Shown piece by piece: positions 6,256-9,938 of a DNA stretch of 9,938 bases. Made by a program: the position numbers and the translations under genes. The notes beneath the pieces are model-generated. The model was given only the letters and a program-made list of their open reading frames with translations. It made no database searches and was not told where the DNA came from. Position 1 is the first letter of the stretch; every line of letters starts with the position of its first letter. The stretch comes from an uncultured Verrucomicrobiota bacterium (lineage in GTDB: Bacteria; Verrucomicrobiota; Verrucomicrobiia; Chthoniobacterales; SZAS-18), in the NCBI GenBank assembly GCA_937871685.1, contig CALMOL010000251.1, positions 5,137-15,074 of the forward strand. Reading direction: 5' to 3'.

Positions 6256-8874
6256 ATGACTTCCCCAGCCCCCGCCGGCGAGCGCCGCCGGCCGTTTCCC
6301 TGCGATGAGTTCGAGCCGCGCTGGCAGCGCACGTGGGCCGAGCGCGGGACCTTCCGCACGCCGAATCCCGGCGATCCGAATTTCGACGCTTCGAAACCGA
6401 AGTTCTACGTGCTCGACATGTTCCCGTATCCGAGCGGCGCGGGCCTCCACGTCGGCCACCCGGAGGGCTACACGGCCACCGACATCCTCGCGCGCTTCCG
6501 GCGGATGAACGGCTACAACGTCCTCCACCCGATGGGCTGGGACGCCTTCGGCCTGCCCGCCGAGCAGCACGCCATCAAGACCGGCGAGCATCCGCGCCTC
6601 AACACGCAGCGGAACGTGGACAACTTTCGCCGCCAGCTTCAGTCGCTCGGCTTTTCCTACGACTGGGACCGCGAGGTGAACACCACCGATCCCGGCTACG
6701 TCCGCTGGACGCAGTGGATTTTCCTGCGCCTCTATCATTCCTACTACGACGGGCAGACCCGGCGCGCCCGGCCGATCACGGAACTGGAGGCGCGCGGCCT
6801 CGCGCGCGAGGAGATCGACGCGCAGCGCCTCGCTTTCATCGCCGACGCGCCGGTGAATTGGTCGTCCGACCTCGGCACCGTGCTCGCCAACGAGGAGGTG
6901 GATGAATGGCGTGAAAAGGGTTACACCGTTGAGCGCCGCCCGCTCAAGCAGTGGATGCTCCGCATCACGAAATACGCTGAGCGTCTCATCGCCGATCTCG
7001 AAGGCCTCGACTGGCCCGAGGGCATCAAGAAGCGCCAGATGGACTGGATCGGCCGCAGCGAGGGCGCGGAGATCACTTTCTCCCTCGCCGATCATCCCGG
7101 GGAGATCCGCGTGTTCACCACGCGGCCCGACACCCTTTTCGGCGCCACCTACATGGTGCTCGCGCCGGAGCACCCGCTCGTGGATGCGATCGCCGCGCCG
7201 GAGCAGCGCGCCGCCGTGGACGAATATCGCCGCGTCGCCGCGAACAAGACCGACCTCGACCGCACCGACCTTGCCAAGGACAAGAGCGGCGTGCCCACCG
7301 GCGCGTTCGCGATCAATCCCGTGAACGACGAGCGCGTTCCCGTGTGGATCGCCGACTACGTGCTCATGGGCTACGGCACCGGCGCGATCATGGCCGTGCC
7401 CGGTCACGACGCGCGCGACCTGGAGTTCGCCGAGAAATTCAGCTTGCCCGTCGTGGAGGTCGTGCAACCGCCTTCCGAGGGCACGGCCGCGCGCGGCTTC
7501 CTCGGCGACGGCACCGCGGTCAACTCCGGCTTCCTCGACGGCCTGCCCACGCCCGAGGCGAAGCGGCGCATCATCGCGTGGCTGGAAGAAGCCCAGCGCG
7601 GCACCCGCCGCGTGACCTACAAGCTGCGCGACTGGCTTTTCTCCCGCCAGCGCTACTGGGGCGAGCCCTTCCCCGTGACTTGGGAGGACGCCACCGGCCA
7701 TCACCACGCGATCCCCGAGAGCGAGCTTCCCTTGCTCGCGCCCGAGCTTTCCGACTACAAGCCCACCGGCGACCCGCGCGGCCCGCTCGTGAAGGCCACG
7801 GATTGGATTCGCTACTCGGACACGCTCCGCCGCGAGACGAACACGATGCCCCAGTGGGCCGGCTCCTGCTGGTATTACCTGCGCTATTGCGACCCGCGGA
7901 ACGACGAGCGCTTCGTCGGCGAGGAAGCCGAGCGCTACTGGATGACCGGCTCCACCGCGCCGCAGCCCGATGCCAAACCCGGCGGCGTGGATCTTTACGT
8001 CGGCGGCACCGAGCACGCCGTGCTGCACCTCCTTTACGCGCGGTTCTGGCACAAGGTGCTCTTCGACTATGGCCTCGTGTCCACGCCCGAGCCGTTCCAG
8101 CAGCTCGTGAACCAGGGCATGATCCTCGGCGAGGACAGCCGGAAGATGTCGAAGTCCTTCGGCAACGTGGTGAACCCCGACGACGTGGTGCGCGAGTTCG
8201 GCGCGGATGCCCTGCGCTGCTTCGAGATGTTCATGGGGCCACTCACGGACACCAAGCCGTGGAGCACCACCGGCGTGCAGGGCGTCCACCGCTTCCTCGC
8301 CCGCGCCTGGCGCCTCATGATGGAGGAAGACCAGGCCGGCCAGTGGCGCGTCCATCCCACCGCCGTGCAGGACGTGGCGCTCCCGCCCGCGCTAGAGCGT
8401 GCCCGGCACGCCGCGGTGAAGAAGGTCACGCAGGACATCGAGGCGATGGCGTTCAACACGGCCATCTCCGCGATGATGATCTTTGTGAACGAGTTGACCG
8501 CCGCCTCGCCGCGGCCGCTCGCCGCGTTGCGCACGCTCGTCGTGCTGCTCTGTCCGTTCGCGCCGCACATCGCGGAGGAATTGTGGGCGCAGTTGAACGC
8601 CGCTTTCCCGCCGGCCGGCGGCGACGGATCGAAGCTTTGTGCCGAGCAGCTCTGGCCCACGTGGGACGAGGCGATCCTCGCCGTCGAGGAGGTCGAGATC
8701 GTCGTGCAGGTGCGCGGCAAGCTGCGCGACAAGGTCACCGTGCGGAAGGGAATGCCCGAGGCCGAGTTGACCGCGCTCGTGCTGGCGCTCCCGAAGATCG
8801 CCGCCGAGCTCGGCGGCCAGACGCCGCGCAAGGTGATCGTGGTCCCCGACCGCCTCGTGAACATCGTGCCGTAG
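6256..8874 (+). CDS. leuS: Leucyl-tRNA synthetase
   Basis: The product has 872 residues (E. coli LeuS: 860). It is a class I aminoacyl-tRNA synthetase that charges tRNA-Leu with leucine in the cytoplasm. Visible motifs are FPYPSGAGLHVGHPEGY with HVGH at 65-68 (the HIGH signature), TTRPDT at 288-293 in the CP1 editing domain, YGTGAIMAVPGHDARD around 372-387 (editing-site aspartate region), FSRQRYWGEPFP, MPQWAGSCWYYLRY and KMSKS at 630-634. An anticodon-binding region and a complete C-terminal domain ending RKVIVVPDRLVNIVP follow. ATG 6256 places the first conserved segment (FEPRWQRTW) at a normal distance. In-frame ATGs at 6181 and 6136 exist, and only 6136 has a GGAGG-like site. An oddity is that the usual VNWCP is VNWSS at 200-204 and the following segment is short and cysteine-free, so the zinc module seen in some LeuS is absent. 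The gene is alone on its strand, and its 3' end faces the glycosyltransferase gene. Confidence 0.97.
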   Translation: MTSPAPAGERRRPFPCDEFEPRWQRTWAERGTFRTPNPGDPNFDASKPKFYVLDMFPYPSGAGLHVGHPEGYTATDILARFRRMNGYNVLHPMGWDAFGLPAEQHAIKTGEHPRLNTQRNVDNFRRQLQSLGFSYDWDREVNTTDPGYVRWTQWIFLRLYHSYYDGQTRRARPITELEARGLAREEIDAQRLAFIADAPVNWSSDLGTVLANEEVDEWREKGYTVERRPLKQWMLRITKYAERLIADLEGLDWPEGIKKRQMDWIGRSEGAEITFSLADHPGEIRVFTTRPDTLFGATYMVLAPEHPLVDAIAAPEQRAAVDEYRRVAANKTDLDRTDLAKDKSGVPTGAFAINPVNDERVPVWIADYVLMGYGTGAIMAVPGHDARDLEFAEKFSLPVVEVVQPPSEGTAARGFLGDGTAVNSGFLDGLPTPEAKRRIIAWLEEAQRGTRRVTYKLRDWLFSRQRYWGEPFPVTWEDATGHHHAIPESELPLLAPELSDYKPTGDPRGPLVKATDWIRYSDTLRRETNTMPQWAGSCWYYLRYCDPRNDERFVGEEAERYWMTGSTAPQPDAKPGGVDLYVGGTEHAVLHLLYARFWHKVLFDYGLVSTPEPFQQLVNQGMILGEDSRKMSKSFGNVVNPDDVVREFGADALRCFEMFMGPLTDTKPWSTTGVQGVHRFLARAWRLMMEEDQAGQWRVHPTAVQDVALPPALERARHAAVKKVTQDIEAMAFNTAISAMMIFVNELTAASPRPLAALRTLVVLLCPFAPHIAEELWAQLNAAFPPAGGDGSKLCAEQLWPTWDEAILAVEEVEIVVQVRGKLRDKVTVRKGMPEAELTALVLALPKIAAELGGQTPRKVIVVPDRLVNIVP

Positions 8875-8887
8875 CGCCGTTGTTTTT

Positions 8888-8979
8888 CCACGGAGACACG
8901 GAGGGCACAGAGAAATATAGATGGGACGCAGAGCGAATCCTCCCCAGCAGGCCCCTCTGTGCTCTCTGTGCCTCTGTGG
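8888..8979. repeat. Intergenic inverted repeat between convergent leuS and glycosyltransferase genes
   Basis: The left arm (8888-8913) and right arm (8954-8979) are 26-base inverted copies with a 40-base loop. They differ at five positions, all purine transitions. The unit is a tandem 9-mer of the form cacrgagrc, giving ccacggagacacggag on the left and the complement of ccacagaggcacagag on the right. Elements with this CACAGAG/CTCTGTG texture are, to my knowledge, common in intergenic DNA of several environmental phyla and are often mistranslated as small proteins. The position between two 3' ends suggests a bidirectional terminator or transcript-end stabiliser. The glycosyltransferase stop codon sits directly beside the right arm (8980-8982). 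Confidence 0.8.
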
Positions 8980-9696
8980 CTAATCCATTTGGGTATCGCC
9001 CTTTACCCGGTAGTCCAGCCGACGCGAGAGGAGCCAGCGCACGCCGAACATGTCGGCCGTGGCGCGGAAGGCGCGGTTGCCGAAGCCATACTTGCTCACG
9101 CCGTGGACGCGCGCGCGATGGTGCACCGGCATCTCGGCGACCTTGAAACCGGCGCCTTTGATCAGCGCGGGGATGAAGCGGTGCATCCCCTTGAAGGGCA
9201 GCAGCGCGCCCACGCACTCCCGGCGCATCACCTTGAGCGTGCAGCCGGTGTCGTGGACGCCGTCGCCGGTGAAGCGCGAGCGCACGAGGTTGGCCACGCG
9301 GCTCGTCAGCTTCTTTGACCAACTGTCCTGCCGGTGCGCGCGCCAGCCGCACATGAGGTCCACGCCCTGTTCCTCCAGGGCGGCCAGCAAGCGCGTCAGG
9401 TCGGCGGGATCATTTTGGAGGTCGCCGTCGAGCAGGCCCACGAAGCGGCCGCGCGCGGCGTTCATGCCGGCATGCATCGCGCCGCTCTGGCCGGCGTTTT
9501 TCTCGAACTCGAGCACCCGCACGCCCGGCCCGCGCTCGATCCGCTCGCGCGTGCGGTCGGTGGAGCAGTCGTCCACGAGGATCAGTTCGTGATCCCGCCC
9601 CGCCAGCGCCGCCGCGATCTCGCGCTGGAGCAGCGCGACGTTGTCTTCCTCGTTGAACAACGGGACGACGACGGAGAGCTCGGGTTCGTTTGGCAT
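8980..9696 (-). CDS. GT2 family glycosyltransferase, DPM1-like
   Basis: The product has 238 residues from ATG 9696-9694. A TTG six codons upstream (9714) is also in frame but less likely. Motifs are LSVVVPLFNEEDN at 7-19, ELILVDDCSTDRT at 37-49, GLLDGDLQNDP at 87-97 with DGD (90-92) as the metal/nucleotide-sugar site, HDTGCTLKVMRRE at 148-160 and RVHGVSKYGFG at 196-206. This is the GT-A fold of the dolichol-phosphate-mannose-synthase-like GT2 group, which moves a sugar from a nucleotide donor to a polyprenyl-phosphate carrier at the cytoplasmic face of the membrane. No transmembrane helices are seen, as in short soluble DPM1 types. Donor and product cannot be read from sequence. A role in lipid A or other envelope glycan modification is possible; any supporting neighbours lie beyond the right edge. 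The 3' end faces leuS across an inverted repeat. Confidence 0.92.
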   Translation of the reverse strand: MPNEPELSVVVPLFNEEDNVALLQREIAAALAGRDHELILVDDCSTDRTRERIERGPGVRVLEFEKNAGQSGAMHAGMNAARGRFVGLLDGDLQNDPADLTRLLAALEEQGVDLMCGWRAHRQDSWSKKLTSRVANLVRSRFTGDGVHDTGCTLKVMRRECVGALLPFKGMHRFIPALIKGAGFKVAEMPVHHRARVHGVSKYGFGNRAFRATADMFGVRWLLSRRLDYRVKGDTQMD

Positions 9697-9760
9697 GGTG
9701 GGGTCGTCATTCAATCACGGGGCCGGCGCGCGGGCCAGCCGAGAGGACACGGAGGCATTC

Positions 9761-9893
9761 GCGGCCGGCAGGATTTTAACAGGGGGGCAAGAGGAACAGG
9801 AAGACAGGAGGGAGAAACTCATGGGAATGATCTTCTTTCCCCTCCTGTTCCTCCTGCCTTCCTGTCCTCCTGTCCTTTGACTGCCGGCCCGCC
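9761..9893. repeat. Intergenic inverted repeat of AGGAACAGGAAGACAGGAGG type
   Basis: The left arm (9761-9817) and right arm (9836-9893) are about 57-base imperfect inverted copies with an 18-base loop. The outer ends share gccggcag and its complement. The middles are purine tandem units (aggaacagg, aagacagg, agggag) matched by pyrimidine units on the right (ctcctgttcc, ttcctgtcc, tcctgtcc). The element lies upstream of the glycosyltransferase start. It is a third, sequence-distinct family of long intergenic palindrome in this window. An open frame of 79 codons crosses it (9641-9880) but reads as low-complexity FFPLLFLLPSCPPVL-type sequence and is not a gene. Confidence 0.75.
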
Positions 9894-9938
9894 CGTCGGG
9901 GCGGCGGCGGGGGGGGGCGGGGGGGGGGGGGGGGGGGG
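9889..9938. other. Hairpin followed by poly-G tail, probable sequencing artefact
   Basis: A stem ccgccc (9889-9894) / gggcgg (9899-9904) precedes a run that is almost pure G from about 9908 to the end, broken by a single C at 9918. Long G runs at read ends are typical of two-colour Illumina chemistry when signal is lost, and the hairpin could cause that loss. I treat roughly the last 30 bases as unreliable. Confidence 0.75.

Noticed and set aside
6061..8355. Antisense open frame of 764 codons across leuS
   Set aside because: It is a shadow of leuS with biased composition and no recognisable domain.
9641..9880. Plus-strand frame of 79 codons near the right end
   Set aside because: It overlaps the glycosyltransferase start on the opposite strand and then the inverted repeat. 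The C-terminal hydrophobic stretch is a translation of the tandem ctcctg-type units.

Overview
This is a high-GC bacterial stretch that looks like one complete metagenomic contig. The 3' end runs into poly-G and the 5' end carries a frame-breaking junction. Gene content suggests Verrucomicrobiota, probably an Opitutales-like lineage: a DUF1800/DUF1501 export pair with verrucomicrobial-style adhesive modules, a bacterial-type LeuS, and several long intergenic inverted repeats. The taxonomic call is inference from protein style, not a search.

Layout. (1) 1-356, minus strand: the N-terminal third of a patatin-like phospholipase, broken at about 120-140. Beyond the break, an out-of-frame MarR-type winged-helix fragment runs off the edge. 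(2) 357-511: divergent intergenic region. (3) 512-3856 (+): a large secreted DUF1800 protein with Ca-binding-like, Calx-beta-like, PA14 and CHRD-like modules ahead of the DUF1800 domain. (4) 3857-4059: an intergenic gap almost filled by one long imperfect palindrome. (5) 4060-5466 (+): the partner DUF1501 protein with a Tat signal. (6) 5467-6255: a REP/RAYT cassette. Two GTAG-headed REP hairpins in inverted orientation (39/40 identical over the core arms) enclose a minus-strand IS200-like transposase remnant that keeps the catalytic-Tyr half but has lost the HUH half. (7) 6256-8874 (+): full-length leucyl-tRNA synthetase. (8) 8875-8979: a second type of long inverted repeat between convergent genes. 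(9) 8980-9696 (-): a soluble DPM1-like GT2 glycosyltransferase. (10) 9697-9938: a third type of long inverted repeat, then a poly-G tail.

How the genes relate. The DUF1800 and DUF1501 genes form a conserved two-gene unit whose products are both predicted to be exported: one by Sec with multi-domain adhesive modules, the other by Tat. LeuS is housekeeping. The glycosyltransferase probably uses a polyprenyl-phosphate acceptor in envelope glycan or lipid A modification, but its neighbours lie outside the window.

The most unusual content is non-coding. Three sequence-unrelated long purine/pyrimidine-biased inverted repeats occupy the three ordinary gaps, and a compact REPtron-like cassette sits upstream of leuS. 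No rRNA, tRNA, CRISPR array or riboswitch was seen.
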